Shown here piece by piece: positions 34,420-46,096 of a stretch of 64,000 bases of DNA. Below the pieces are notes generated by a model. The model searched no databases. It had not been told where the DNA came from and saw nothing but the letters and a program-made list of their open reading frames with translations. The DNA is taken from the NCBI GenBank assembly GCA_030490835.1, contig CM059971.1, forward strand, positions 76,526,224 to 76,590,223, in the 5' to 3' direction. This DNA is from Annona cherimola. Taxonomy: Eukaryota; Streptophyta; Magnoliopsida; Magnoliales; Annonaceae. The stretch's first letter is position 1. Every line of letters begins with the position of its first letter. A program made the position numbers and the translations under genes.

Positions 34420-35989
34420 TCCAAAATCCCCTACCTATGCAAGAACCGAGGAATCCCAAAGCAACAAACATAAACTTCATAGAAGTTGCAAGAGGACCCG
34501 CAAAGCTGAGACATGAAGCCTATATGATCACTCTACAACAGGCTAAGCAAGAAACTATCACACTACAAGGAGCCGCTCCCCGGAATGTCCATAAAACTCA
34601 AGAAGGGCATAACCAAGACTACCTCGTATTGCCGGCAGTGAACAACTTGAAGATTGCTCCTACTTATCAAGAGCCCGTGGTACTAGCGGTCAAGCCAAAG
34701 CCAACATATGATTCGCACAAGGTCCCGTGGGAGTATCCTCAATGCTCGGAGATAGGCAACATCTACCCTAATGGCCGAGTCTACCGACGGGAACCGGCTC
34801 GCAACCTTATCACCAACCCGGAGAAGGAACCGCCATATGACGTGGCTTCACAACTCAAGTCTTTGCCGGCTCAAATATCCATATGGGAGCTATTATGCAC
34901 ATCAACAAAGCATAGGGAGGCTTTTACTAAAGTGCTAAGCGAGGCTCACATAACCACGGAGGTAACTCCCGATGCGGTGGCTCACATGATCGGGCAAATA
35001 ATGGCCCCTAACGCCATCACCTTCACCGACGAAGAGCTTCCCGTGGAAGGGCGCAATCATGGACACTCCTTAAGCATCACGGTCGGGTACAAAGACTTGA
35101 AGATCCCTTTGGTAACAATTGACAATGACGCAAGTCTTAATGTTTGTCCACTACGGACAATCAAGAGGCTCGGAATCCCAACGAATCACATGAGATCAAG
35201 CGACTACCATGTAAGAGCCTTTGATAATTCTCAAAAGACGGTATTGGGTGAGCTAGACATAGAAATCCAAGCGGGACCTGACACCATGATCATCCCCTTT
35301 CAAGTCTTAGACATCCCCGCATCTTTCAACATGTTATTGGGAAGACCTTGGTTGCATCAAACCGGAGGCATCCCGTCCTCTCTCCATCAAAAGCTGAAAT
35401 ACATATCGGCAGGGAGGCTAGTGGTTATAGAAGCCGATCCCGAGATCATCATCCCGGTGGAATTTGAAAACCGTCATGAAGTTCTACTTATTGAAGTATA
35501 TGATCTGCGGATCCTCTCCCTTTCAAGATGGACGATGTGCATGAAGTCCATCACATCCCTTCAAAGCAAAGACTCCCACTCCACTATGTCATACCCCCGG
35601 CCGAAAGGCAAACAACAAGGTTCAACATCAAATATCGAGGAAAGACAGTGTTACTCAATCCTCAACAAAAGAACAACAAATGGGGTCTTGGGTATAGGCC
35701 CGAGGAAGATAAATTCAAGAAATCAAACAAAGCAACTCGGTTCATAAGTGCGGGGCATATACTACCCGAAGCATTGGAGACCCAAGAAGTTTTAATGATA
35801 GCCCATGATGAACGACATGAAAAAAAAACGCCGTTGAGCCAAGACAAGCAAAAAACTGGCATGCTATGCCAACTTGCTCAAGACCCGGTTCTAGCAATCA
35901 CATTACGCATCCGGTGCCCATTCAAAAGAAAAAGAAGCAAACAGAGCCGGATATGTGAGCCAACATTCGCTGGTCCCACGAGTTGCTAG
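34416..35989 (+). pseudogene. Tat protease region
   Basis: The frame 34416-35747 (443 codons) holds the aspartic protease. The active-site segment reads VTIDNDASLNVCP where elements of this type have DNGSALNV, and the flap-distal signature DIPASFNMLLGRPWLH is intact. The domain would cleave the polyprotein. After about 35530 the real frame passes to 35528-35989 (MDDVHEVHHIP...), showing another indel. About 200 bases before the reverse transcriptase are without a clear frame. Confidence 0.85.
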
Positions 35990-36207
35990 AAATCTCAGAA
36001 GATCGTGGAGTTGATGAGGAGCTGCGCGGCAATATAGAAAGGCATGAAAACAAAGACGCAGCTTTGGACTATGAGATCGTCAACTTGGGAACCCTGTAGT
36101 TACCCAAATGTCTTCGTATTGGAAAGAGCTTAACCACTGAAGAAAGAAACCAAATTCTCACCTTTCTCAAGCCTCCGCTAGTCAACTTCGCCTTCTCATA
36201 CGAAGAT

Positions 36208-37493
36208 ATGCCCGGACTTGACGAAGATTTAATTACTCATCAACTCCCAATAAAGGCTGGTGTCAAACCGGTGAAGCAAAAGCTAAGAAGGCTCAAACTG
36301 AAATGGATACCCAAGATAAGGGAGGAAGTCATCAAGCAATACAACGCCGGATTCTTGGTTGCATCGCACTATCTACAATGGCTAGCTAGTGTTGTTCCCG
36401 TGCCCAAGAAGGACGGAAAGGTCCGAATTTGCATTGACTATAGAGATCTCAACAAGGCTAGCCCAAAAGACGACTTCCCACTACCTCATATCGATGCTCT
36501 AATCGACAACACGGCGGGTCATATATGGTTCTCCTTCATGGACGAATTCTCCAGGTATAACCAAATCAAAATCGCCGAAGAAGATAGAGAAAAGACATCT
36601 TTCATTACTCCTTGGGGACATTTTGCTACAAAGTGATGCCGTTTGGTTTGAAAAATGCCGGAGCTACATATCAACGTACCATGACGGCCATCTTCCATGA
36701 CATGATGGGCAAAGAAATAGAGGTCTACGTGGATGACATGATAGTCCGGTCCTACACCTTTGAAGGGCATCTAAGAGACTTGAAAAAATTGTTCAACAGG
36801 ATGGAGAAATTTCAACTAAGGCTCAACCCGCAAAAATGCGTCTTTGGAGCTCAAAAGGGGCGCTTGTTAGGCTTCATCGTTAGTAAAAAAGGAATCGAGG
36901 TGGATCCGGAAAAAGTCAAGGCAATACTAAGCATGCCGCCTCTCGTAACCGAAAAGGAGATAAGGGGATTCTTGGGCAAGCTACAATACATTAGTCGGTT
37001 CATAGCCCGACTGGCATCCACTTGTGAACCAATTTTCAAAGTGCTAAGAAAAGACTCTCCCAAAGAATGGAATGAAGATTGTCAAATCACCTTTGATAAA
37101 ATCAAAGCCTACTTGGTTAACCCTCCCATCTTGGTGCCGCCTGAAGCGGAGGGTCCCTTGTTGTTATACCTCTCGGTCACTCCAATGGCATTGGGGGCAG
37201 TGCTAGGACAACCGGATGAATCGGGACGAAAGGAGCAAGCTATATACTACTTGAGCAGAAAATATACCCCTACGGAAGTCAGATATCCGGAGATTGAAAA
37301 GGCATACTTGTCTCTTGTATGGGCCGTGCAAAAGTTAAGGCAATATATCATGTCCCGCACCATATTGCTTATCTCTAAGATGGACCCGTTGAAATATCTT
37401 TGTAAAAAAACCGTATTGACGGGAAAGCTAGCACGGTGGCAATTGCTCCTCACAGAGTTTGACATAGTATATGTCACAAGAAAAGCTGTCTAG
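36208..37493 (+). pseudogene. Tat reverse transcriptase and first RNase H, frameshifted
   Basis: The frame 36208-36636 gives DLITHQLPIKAGVKPVKQK, VPVPKKDGKVRICIDYRDLN and FPLPHIDALID. A frameshift near 36612-36636 moves it to 36612-37493, with YKVMPFGLKNAGATYQR and the catalytic EVYVDDMIV. The connected RNase H follows (LLLYLSVTPMALGAVLGQ, YTPTEVRYPEIEK) but lacks the first catalytic Asp, as is typical of Tat elements, where this domain has decayed. A TAG at 37491-37493 interrupts the link to the next domain. Confidence 0.92.
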
Positions 37494-37499
37494 GGACAA

Positions 37500-38366
37500 G
37501 TGGTAGCGGATTACTTAGCCGCACAGGCGCTCCCGGACTACCAACTGCTACAAGAAGACTTCCCAGACAAGGAAATACTACTTGTAGAGCAAGACGAAGA
37601 ACATGATGCTTGGACCTTATACTTTGATGGCGCATGGAACGCTTCGGGTAATGGAATAGGTGTGGTCCTTTGCTCCCCCAACCAAGCCCCAATCATGATA
37701 TCAAGAAGGTTGATTTTCCCGTACACAAACAATATCGCCGAATATGAAGCTTACATAGCCAGAGTACGGGAAGCCTACAACTTGGGGGCAAGAAAACTTC
37801 AAATCTATGGAGATTCACAGTTGGTAATCAACCAAGCAAATGGAGAATGGGAGACCCTAGATGAAAAGCTAAAGCCTTACCACGCAGCATTAACTCACTT
37901 GGTTTACTCATTCGAAGAAGTCACTTTCACCTATGCGCCATGGGCTCAAAACCAATGGGCGGATGCACTAGCAACCTTGGCATCCATGGTTGAAATACCA
38001 TATGGGAAGGGAACTCAAGAAATCACAGTGCAAACATCTCAACAACTCGCATATTGCTTGCAAGTGACGGCCGAAGCCGAAGAAACTCAAGAGGAAGAAA
38101 AGCCGTGGTATCATGACATAAAGCAATTCTTAGAGAACCAAGCATTCGATGACCACATCACTCCCGTGGAAAGAAGAACCATCAAAAGACTAGCCTCTAG
38201 CTACATAATACAGGGGGCAATATTGTATAAGAGGTCTCACAACCAAATGTTACTACGATGTGTTGATTGGCAAGAGGCAAAGGAAGTCATGACCCAAATT
38301 CATGAGGGAGACTGCGGAGCTCATATGAATGAGATCATGATGGCAAAAAAGATAATGCGTCAATGA
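37500..38366 (+). pseudogene. Tat archaeal-type RNase H (second RNase H)
   Basis: The block reads LYFDGAWNASGNGIGVVL, NIAEYEAYIARVREA, QIYGDSQLVINQ and WADALATLASM. This provides the four acidic positions D, E, D and D of an active RNase H. In Tat elements this acquired domain is thought to replace the decayed first RNase H. The frame is open for 288 codons and runs into the zinc-binding start of integrase, where a stop at 38364-38366 cuts it. Confidence 0.92.
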
Positions 38367-38381
38367 TACTATTGAATCTCA

Positions 38382-39354
38382 ATGGAAAAGGATTGCTCGG
38401 AGTATGTACGGAGATGCTTCAAATGTCAAGAGCACGGGAACTTGATGCACTCACCCGCAACGGACTTGCATTACATATCTACCCCGTGGCCCTTCTCCAC
38501 TTGGGGAATAGACATAATTGGCAAGATAACTCCTAAATCCATCGGCGGGCATGAATACATATTGGTGGCAATAGAGTATTTCACTAAATGGGTTGAAGCA
38601 ACATCCTTCCCGACTATCAATGCGGCACAAGTCATACGCTTCATCAAAGGAAACATCCTATCGAGGTTCGGACTCCCGCAAGCAATCATTAGTGATAACG
38701 GAACAGTCTTCATCAGTAGGAAAGTTCAAGACTTCTTAGCCCAATACAAAATCCAACACCACAAGTCAAGTCCCTACCGTCCTCAAGCCAACGGAGCCGT
38801 AGAAGCCGCAAACAAGACCTTAATCAAGATCTTTGGCAAAATGGTGAAGAACTACCGAGATTAGGCGAAAAAGTTGTCATACGCCTTGTGGGCATACCGA
38901 ACCTCTATTCGGAGAGCCACGGGGTTCTCACCCTATGTTCTAACCTGTGGCATGGAAGCAGTCCTACCCATTGAAATAGAGATTCCAACTTGGAGGATAT
39001 TGAAGGAAAGTGAAATGGAGATAGAGGAATGGATGCAAATACATCAATCCCAATTGGATCTACTTGATGAAAAGAGAATTCAAGCCCTTCACCACACCCA
39101 AGCATATCAACGGCGAATGGCACGGGCTTATAACCGTTTAGTGAGAGCTAAGAACTTCCAAGAAGGTGACCTCGTCATAAAAAGAATCCTACTTGTTCAC
39201 CCTTCAGATAAGAGGCAAGTTTAGGCCTAATTGGGAAGGTCCGTGGGTTATAGCCAAAGTTTTATCAAATGGAGCATTAGCCATTTCAAAACTCAAAGAC
39301 AACGGGAAGGCCGAAATCATAAGTTCGGACCATGTCAAGAGGTTCTATCCATAA
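38382..39354 (+). pseudogene. Tat integrase, interrupted
   Basis: The frame 38382-38864 has CxxC of the HHCC finger (CFKCQEHGN) and the DDE core: WGIDIIGKI, IISDNGTVF and GAVEAANKTL carry the D, D and E. A stop at 38862-38864 is followed by 38874-39224 (LWAYRTSIRRATGFSPYVL, typical of the end of the core). A further frame change near 39212 leads to FRPNWEGPWVIAKVL and HVKRFYP with its stop at 39352-39354. The enzyme would join the cDNA to host DNA. It is unusable here without those repairs, although the catalytic residues are still present. Confidence 0.92.
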
Positions 39355-41728
39355 AAGGGTTCATCATTGAAATACTAATGCGACTGCAAAGCATGAGGAA
39401 CATCCAGAAACCGTATTTCTACATCCCTCGCAAAATCAAAGGCAAAACACAAGTGCAAAACTGCTGCTGCTAGAAACAAGCTCTTAGACCTAAAAATTTT
39501 TTAGGTTCGGCAGCGTTGCTCGCAAAGCAGACCTTCAGCAACCTGGCAGACGATCGAAACACGACCAAAGGGGTCGGGAACTTAGAAACAGGGGGCAAAC
39601 AGATAAAGGATGAGCTGCAACTCACCCCCGAGCTGATTCTTGGTCCATTCGAGGTGAAAATGCAAGCGTTGATGAAAGATTGATGCATCCCACAAAGAGG
39701 AATGCAACTCAACGGCTCAACTTCCAAGACCCGGATTCGCCGGGAAGTGCAGCAGCGCTGTTCACAGAAGACGATGGATTTTTGAAAGCTCGCAAAGTCC
39801 AAAATCAAAGCAAAGGAGGGAACATCAAGATATAGCCAAAAAAATTTCATTTCATCCATTCCCAAAGATGCAATTACAAGTCAACAGAGGAGGAAAGTAT
39901 CTCTCCAAGTACAAGGCTGTCCAAAAAAGAAGAAGAATTTTACAAGATCCATACCCCGCAAAGTCAACAAATCATACAGATACATCCTCCAAAAAAATGA
40001 GCCGGTATTTACCCGGCTTTACATTCAAAAAATGGGGCATACAAGTATTCAAGATTTATAAAAATACAATTTGGCCAAAAATGGAAGAGATGAAGGAGTA
40101 TCTCCGATGCATCCCGCCCGCAACCGCGGCCCTAGCCTTTGAGGATGAAGTCTTCTTGCCAAGTCCCGCTGCATCATCCGGAATCTCAATAGGCATATCC
40201 GCCGATCCACCGAGCTCATTAAGCCTAAGCCGCACTGCTCTATCTCAAGATTGCAAGCCATATTCCTTTCTAGAAGTTATTTCGGCAACTACAACACAAT
40301 AGGCAAGCGGTCACACGAAGAGGATACCCGTGCACATGACAAAAGACAAAGGCATTTAGGGGCTGCCCTCTATCTTCTATCCCAGCAATAGACCCGCCGT
40401 AAGAAATGGGAAGCGCCGCCCACGTCAAATTTCAAGGAAGGAAATGCGGAGACCACTGATTCCAAATACTGGCTCAATTATAACAAGCAGAAAGGAAAAC
40501 AATTAGCCAAGCCAAGAGAAGAGAAAATACCCGTCCAAGACGAGCCCGCTGTAAGCACTTCAGAAATCCCAACAATGGCAAGTCAGCAAATCAAATAACA
40601 AATCCTTGGCACAAACGGGCTACCGAAAGCAAGCAAAAGACTTTAAAAAAAAACAACAACTTACCAGAGCCGAAGGCAGCAACCCTTGTTACAACTGGAA
40701 AAGGAGAAACCAAAGGGTAAAGACGGCTTCACCAGTGGCAGGGACCGGAGACGATAGCGGCGACAACAGCCTTAACCGGCAGCGGCAGCAGCCACGATAA
40801 CCAGAGGCGACGAAGAAGCCGTCCAAACGGCCGGCAACGGCCAAAACCCAGACGATGGCAACCACGGCCAGTAGAGAAGAAGACGCCAAAGGCAGCAGCA
40901 ACGGTGGCCATAAATGGCAGCAACGACAGCCGAAGACGCGCAAGCCTTGAAGGAGCAACCTCGGCCGGAAATGGAGAAGACGACACCAGTGGCGGTAACC
41001 AGGAACATCAATGGCGGCCGCGAGCCCATGACGATGACACGGCGTCACTCGAGCAAACCCCCAGCGGCAGCAAGTTGCCACGAACAGACCCTTGAAAGGC
41101 GACGACACCAACTGACTCAGGGAAGAAGACGACTACGGCATGGCAAAAATGACGGTGATGATGCAGAACGACGGTGAGCATGAAACCCCACCATGGCAGC
41201 AAACGAGCACTGGAAACCGGGCAGAAATTCCAACGGCAGCACGGCAACGCAACGGCGACCGCATAGCAGCGACGGCGACGGCGATTTCAGCAGCAGCAGC
41301 TACAGCCGGGAGGGAAGGAGGAAGAAACGGCTGCAATCAACGAGAAAAGAGAAAAGGGAAACCGAAGAATAGGGCCCCCATTGAAGACCCTAAAATTGGG
41401 TAAAATTGCATAAAGCTCCCCGCCATCTACAGAAATTGCGAAATCGTCCGGATCCGGATTCAAGACTACTGCAAAACAAGCTAGCAAATCCATAAATCTT
41501 CAAAAAGGACCACTCTCCCAGAAGAAACTTCGTGAGTTTGCAGAAATTACGAAGTGACAAAAAAAAACAAACAAAAACAAAAAAAAACAAAAAAAAAAGA
41601 AAGAAAGAAAGAAAAAAAAGAGAGAAAAAGAAAAAAAAAGAGAAAAAAGAGTATTTAGGTCAAAGCCAAAAGGGGTGTCCAGTATTTTGCCATTCACCGT
41701 CAAGACGCCTCTGGCAAAGGGGGGCAAC
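39355..41728 (+). other. Long region between integrase and 3' LTR of the Tat element
   Basis: About 2.4 kb with no recognised domain, common in large Tat elements. From 40690 to 41400 it is GC-rich with many CAG/CGG-type triplets, so several open frames of 60-140 codons appear on both strands. None shows a known motif. 41560-41650 is almost pure A/G. The polypurine tract (AAAGGGGGGCAAC) ends at 41728, right before the LTR. Confidence 0.7.
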
Positions 41729-42840
41729 TGTTGACACCCCCACCTTTGGGCCCAAAAATGGGTAAAATGGAAAAAGTCCCAAACCCAAACAAATTCAAGG
41801 CAAAAGGAGGTTCAAGCAATCTAAGCAGGCCCTCCCGCACTCAACCCCCAGGAGCGAAGCTCCACCAAGCCTTGAAGCAGGCTTTTCAACAACCAGATTC
41901 GACCCACAAAGAGCGAAGCTCCTACAGGCCACCTCAACGGACTCCACAATGCAGCCCAGACTCAACAAATGGGCTTAGCCAAGCGCTAGCCCACCAGATC
42001 CAGCCTACCAAGCCTCAGAAGCAGGCTTCTCCACCTCAACGGGCTCCACAACGGCTCACCCAAAAAAAAATGGGCTTAGCCAAGCTCTAGCCCACCAAGC
42101 CAATGGACCAAGTCCAACTCTTCAAGAAGCCCCAGCCCATGGACCAAGTCCATGACCTCAAGAAAGTCCAAAGCTCACTCCTACATCTATAAAAGGAGGA
42201 GCCCCCCTCTCATTCAAGGACACTTGAGGAGAGGCATCCTAGAGGGGAGGACGGGAGTCTGCAACAACGCCCCGGCATCTCGGTTTTCACACTCTCCAAG
42301 CAACGAGCCTCTCTTCCCATTTTTCCCTTTTCGTCTCTCCCGTTCTCTTAAATCTTTTTACCCCCCTCTTTTTCACGCCGTGTAAACCGCATCGGGTTGG
42401 CAGATTTCTCCATATTTGTTTCAACCTGTAGGCCGGAACCCACACTCTGTATTACTAGTGCCTTATTTCTTCAAATAGGGACTGATCTCCCTTTAAAAAT
42501 CAGTGGCGACTCCATTTTCTTTATTTTTGTGTGTGTTTTAGTTGACACCCCAGCAAGGTGGGTGCACGCGGGTCCGCGGATTCCAGCATAATACGCTGCC
42601 GTTATGCTGCCGAATTTGTGACTCGACCCGTGTACGGAAAGCCCCGTCTTAGCCGTTATGCTGCCGAAATCACGAAAAAATACCCACACGCCAACTTTCC
42701 TAAAAGATATGAAGCCTAATGCGTTTTACCCCATGTGAATGCAGGAAATCTAAGCCCACATTGCTTTTCAACACGATCCAAATTTTCAAGGCCCGGGAAA
42801 CCATTCCGAGCCCACCGTAGCGCTCCCGGTGGGTGCTACA
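41729..42840 (+). repeat. 3' LTR of the Tat element
   Basis: Same length and order as the 5' LTR, with scattered substitutions and small indels (for example CCCCACTTTTA against CCCCCACCTTTG at the start), so the insertion is not brand new. Confidence 0.93.
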
Positions 42841-43283
42841 TTTACATATATACCTACATAGTTTCACTGATATTGTAAATATGCCCACGTAGTTTCACGA
42901 AATGCATATTACCTTTACATAGTTTCACCAAAATTGCATATTACTCCCAAACCCTTAACTGCCGTTAATATCTGCCGTTATATTTTTAAAAATGACAAAA
43001 ATGCCCTCATCTTCATGGTGGTAATATGCAATTTTGGTGAAACTATGTGGGGTGATATGCAATTCGTGAAACTATAAATGAGGGCATTTTCTTCATTTTC
43101 GAAAATATAACGGTAGATATTAACGGCAATTAACGGTGTGGGGGTAATACATAATTTTGGTGAAACTATGTTAGGGTAATATGCATTTCGTGAAACTACA
43201 TAGGTATATCTGCAATTAGTGTCAAACTTATGGGTATATATACAAATTACCCAAAGTTTTATATATTACCAAACACACCTTTA

Positions 43284-44570
43284 GTCTTACCCTGTTTCGA
43301 CAAATTGGTTGTATCCCGGTTGGTCAGTCAAGTTGAACGCGTACGGTCATAGGAGAGCTTTTGTGGGAGCTTTGTTTCCAACATTGCTAAGTGAAAGTTC
43401 GTTGTCTCTCTTAAAAATATTTAAGAGCATAAGGTCTTCTTATTAGAAATCGTAAAAATATTGTAGAGCTTCATTGTAATACAAATTAAGAAAAATGTTA
43501 AGTATACCCCTACAAAAGAGGTATTCTTATTACAAATTGTAAGAATGTCTTAGAGTTTCATGGTAATATCAATTGAGATGAATGTAAAACAAAATCTAAT
43601 AAAAAAAAACCCCTCTTACGTTGTTTGAGGGGAACACATCAATGACCAAACCCCATCGTTTCTGACTTGTCAAAGTCTAGGCCTATCGAGTACTCGGATT
43701 GGGTAGTTATGGTTCAAAGTTGACGTTCCTTTTTATTTTTTATTTTATTCTCAAAAGCTTCAATCATACTCTATTTTTAGTTGACTTGATTTTAAATATG
43801 TCCTACCTTATTTTTTAACTTGTTGTCTCCCCTATAAATAGGTAAGGACTTATTGTCTTCCCAATGAATAGGGTGGGAGTTTGTTGTTTTCTCTCATATA
43901 GATTAGTGAGGTTGATTGTAATATAAAATGAACTGTAACTTATACAATCAATAAATGTAACTTATACAATCGATAAAAGAAGGGCTAGTTTGAGTTCAAA
44001 GTTCAAACCCTATCAAATGACCAATTTTTAAATATATTTTTAAAAAAATTGTAAAATTTATTGTGTTACACGCATGCAAAACAACTATAGATATTGTTCA
44101 AATCTTCAAATACAACATAAATCTTTTTCAATTTTTTCCAAAATTTCCATGAATTCCTTTTCAATGTTGGAAGAGAATATTTCTTCCAAAGCCTTAAAAA
44201 AATGTAATCTGTTTTATTATTTTTTTATATACTTTTAGCAATAATAATGCAAACAAAGAAGATTTCCTACTGCTATGTAGATTGCTATTCTATTGGGTTT
44301 TTTTTTCCTCGAATTTTTTAAATATCCAAGTCATGCATCATGCATGTTCTCCTTTAGAAATATCGATACGATATGAAAAGCTATTTAATCAAACATATAT
44401 ATATATATCTATAGAGAGTGCAAGTGCATATAAATATTATGGATTAAAACAAAATGCATGACTTGGATCTTTTTTTAAAAAAAAATTAAGAAGTGGGAAA
44501 CCTAAGGGATTGCAATCTGCATCAAGTTCCATACTAGCAAAGCTCCTCCTTTATGTGCAGTTCGGGGAAT
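43284..44570. other. Noncoding intron DNA
   Basis: AT-rich, with a near-tandem phrase (TGTAACTTATACAATCRATAAA) at about 43930-43980. Nothing else recognised. Confidence 0.4.
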
Positions 44571-44574
44571 GGTA

Positions 44575-44802
44575 AATTTTGGCAGGATTTAGGATAGTAT
44601 GGGAAGCGAAAAAAGGTAATATTTCAAAATTGGATGATTGAGAAAATATAAAAGGGATAAAGTTGGAATAGATAAGGTATTTGTAAGAAAAAATGAATGA
44701 AATATAGAAATAAAGTTGAAAAAATATATAGAATTGTTGGATAGTTAAATCAGGAGAATATATATGTAGAAAAACCATGAATGTTGATTACCAAATGTGC
44801 CC
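44575..44802. mobile_element. PIF/Harbinger-like MITE, truncated
   Basis: The family core is present and the right end reads CCAAATGTGCCC followed by TTA. The left inverted repeat is missing or unrecognisable. Confidence 0.6.
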
Positions 44803-44938
44803 TTAATCACGTACTAATTTCAATCATTAAATTGTAAAGGCTTGCATCAAGCAGTTCATACGTTTCTGTTGGCTGTTGCCAATTAAGGATCATCATTAAG
44901 CACTAACAAATTTTTTTTATTTTATCATTGTCAATTAA

Positions 44939-45403
44939 TGGAAACGCTTAAGAGAATAGCAAATATACTGGAGATGAAGGGCTGGGATTTCAATGTAAAT
45001 CCATGCAGCGGGAATGGCGGGTGGGTCAACATTGTACGAGTCTACGAGTGTGTTTGGTTGGAGGTAAAACTTTTGATGAAAAGTTTTAGAGGTAGAAGTT
45101 GTCAAATTGATAGAAAATGATGTGATATAATAGGGTAATGATGAGGAGTAAAAAGAATAAAGTTAAAATAGATAGGTTAGTTGTATGGGTAGTTGTGTAG
45201 AAATGATTGAAAAGTAGGGTACTTTGTATAGAAAAATGTGAAAAAATAATTAAAAAATAGAGTAGTTATGAAGAGTGAAAAATTTTGTGTTGAAAAGTTT
45301 TAATTGACAAGTTTTAGCTCCAAACAAACACACCCTACATAAGGAGCAACGTCACGTGCGACTATTCTTACAACAGCTCAACCGTTTGCCATATCAAAGT
45401 CAT
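44939..45403 (+). pseudogene. Receptor kinase exon 2, broken by a MITE
   Basis: The exon reads (V)ETLKRIANILEMKGWDFNV, PCSGNGGWVN, and after the MITE SNVTCDYSYNSSTVCHIKV. This is the N-terminal cap of LRR-VIII-2 ectodomains, with conserved Cys residues. The expected acceptor position 44937-44938 is AA, not AG. The MITE at 45046-45335 lies between codons for VY and IRSNV. Taking it out with one copy of the TAC duplication restores the frame. The donor CAT/GTATGC follows at 45404, and phase agrees with exon 3. Confidence 0.85.
45046..45335. mobile_element. PIF/Harbinger-like MITE inside a coding exon
   Basis: 290 bp, starting GAGTGTGTTTGGTTGGAG and ending CTCCAAACAAACACACCC, good terminal inverted repeats. 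TAC is duplicated at 45043-45045 and 45336-45338. This is the best-preserved copy of the family in the window and can serve as its reference. Confidence 0.9.
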
Positions 45404-45509
45404 GTATGCATTTCCATTTTTTCCTCGTCCATTCATTTACCTCTTTCCAATTCTAGTCTGAATCTTGATACCTTGTATTTAAAATGGACTTGTGAAATTG
45501 ACCCAAGCA

Positions 45510-46096
45510 GAGAGTTGAAGGGACAGAACCTGACTGGAGTACTGCCAGGAGAGTTTGCTGATTTGCCTTACCTGGAACAGTTGTGAGTGAGCATGGCATG
45601 TGTTTGTTTGTTTGCTTGCTTGTTTTTGGGCTGGCGTTTTGCTGCTATATGAATTCATCTTGGTATCTTTTGATTGCATTTGACAACAGAGATCTCACAT
45701 TGAACTCCTTGACCGGAACAATACCTGCAAGATGGGCTTCCCTGCCACTCACTCACATGTAAAAGCAATGCCATCTCCTACTAGTTACATTCTGAAATGT
45801 TATCTTACACCATTTATATTTCTAAAGTAATAAGTCATGGAATGCAGGTCTATTTTGGGAAACCGCATAACTGGAACTGTGCCCAAAGAATTTGGCAACA
45901 TTCCCACCCTCACGTCAATGTATGCTGATCGTGCTGCAAGTAAATTGAGATTCGTGGGTAATTCTGCAGATCAGTTGCATTTTGGTCGCAAGTAACATTT
46001 GTTAAAAACATGGGCGCTTGGCAGGGTGCTGGAAGATAACATGATTGAAGGATCATTTCCTCCAGAGCTTGGAAATTTGCGCAACTTGCAAAGATT
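45510..46096 (+). pseudogene. Receptor kinase LRR exons 3-6
   Basis: Four LRR exons: 45510-45581 (LKGQNLTGVLPGEFADLPYL), 45690-45758 (LTLNSLTGTIPARWASLPLT, one codon short of the usual 24), 45848-45919 (ILGNRITGTVPKEFGNIPTL) and 46025-46096 (LEDNMIEGSFPPELGNLRNL). Each begins after AG, ends before GT, and keeps the same phase, so splicing would add one LxxLxLxxNxLxGxIP repeat per exon. No stop codons are present. Introns are about 90-110 bp. Confidence 0.9.

Larger units (their letters stand above)
31173..42840 (+). mobile_element. Full-length Tat-lineage Gypsy retrotransposon
   Basis: Two 1112-bp LTRs (31173-32284 and 41729-42840), TGTTGACA...GGTGCTACA, flank an internal region. TTTAC lies on both sides (31168-31172, 42841-42845). 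A primer binding site, a polypurine tract, gag, protease, reverse transcriptase, degenerate RNase H, a second archaeal-type RNase H and integrase follow in this order. Two RNase H domains are the mark of the Tat lineage. Frameshifts and stops break both gag and pol, so it cannot move by itself. The solo LTR at 28617 is from the same family, only 1.3 kb away. Confidence 0.95.
31162..43252. mobile_element. Palindromic Mutator-like MITE, middle layer of the nest
   Basis: The right part (42841-43252) is a hairpin with arms containing CATAGTTTCAC / GTGAAACTATG and CTGCCGTTAAT phrases, ending GGGTATATATACAAATTACCC. Its left end GGGTAATTTAC lies at 31162-31172, before the Gypsy element. AAGGTTTTA (31153-31161) and AAAGTTTTA (43253-43261) form a 9-bp target duplication with one mismatch. 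It was therefore in place before the Gypsy element split its left end. Confidence 0.75.
30904..43280. mobile_element. PIF/Harbinger-like MITE, outer layer of a triple nest
   Basis: The left part, 30904-31161, begins GAGTGTATTTGTCAACG and carries the family core. The right part, 43262-43280, ends CCAAACACACCT. TTA flanks the two ends (30901-30903 and 43281-43283). Between them lies a Mutator-like MITE, which in turn contains the Gypsy element. Removing both leaves an ordinary MITE of about 280 bp. Confidence 0.75.

Noticed and set aside
40689..41403. Several open frames of 60-140 codons, mostly antisense
   Set aside because: The area is GC-rich with triplet repeats, which lowers stop frequency on every frame; no domain or conserved motif is visible.
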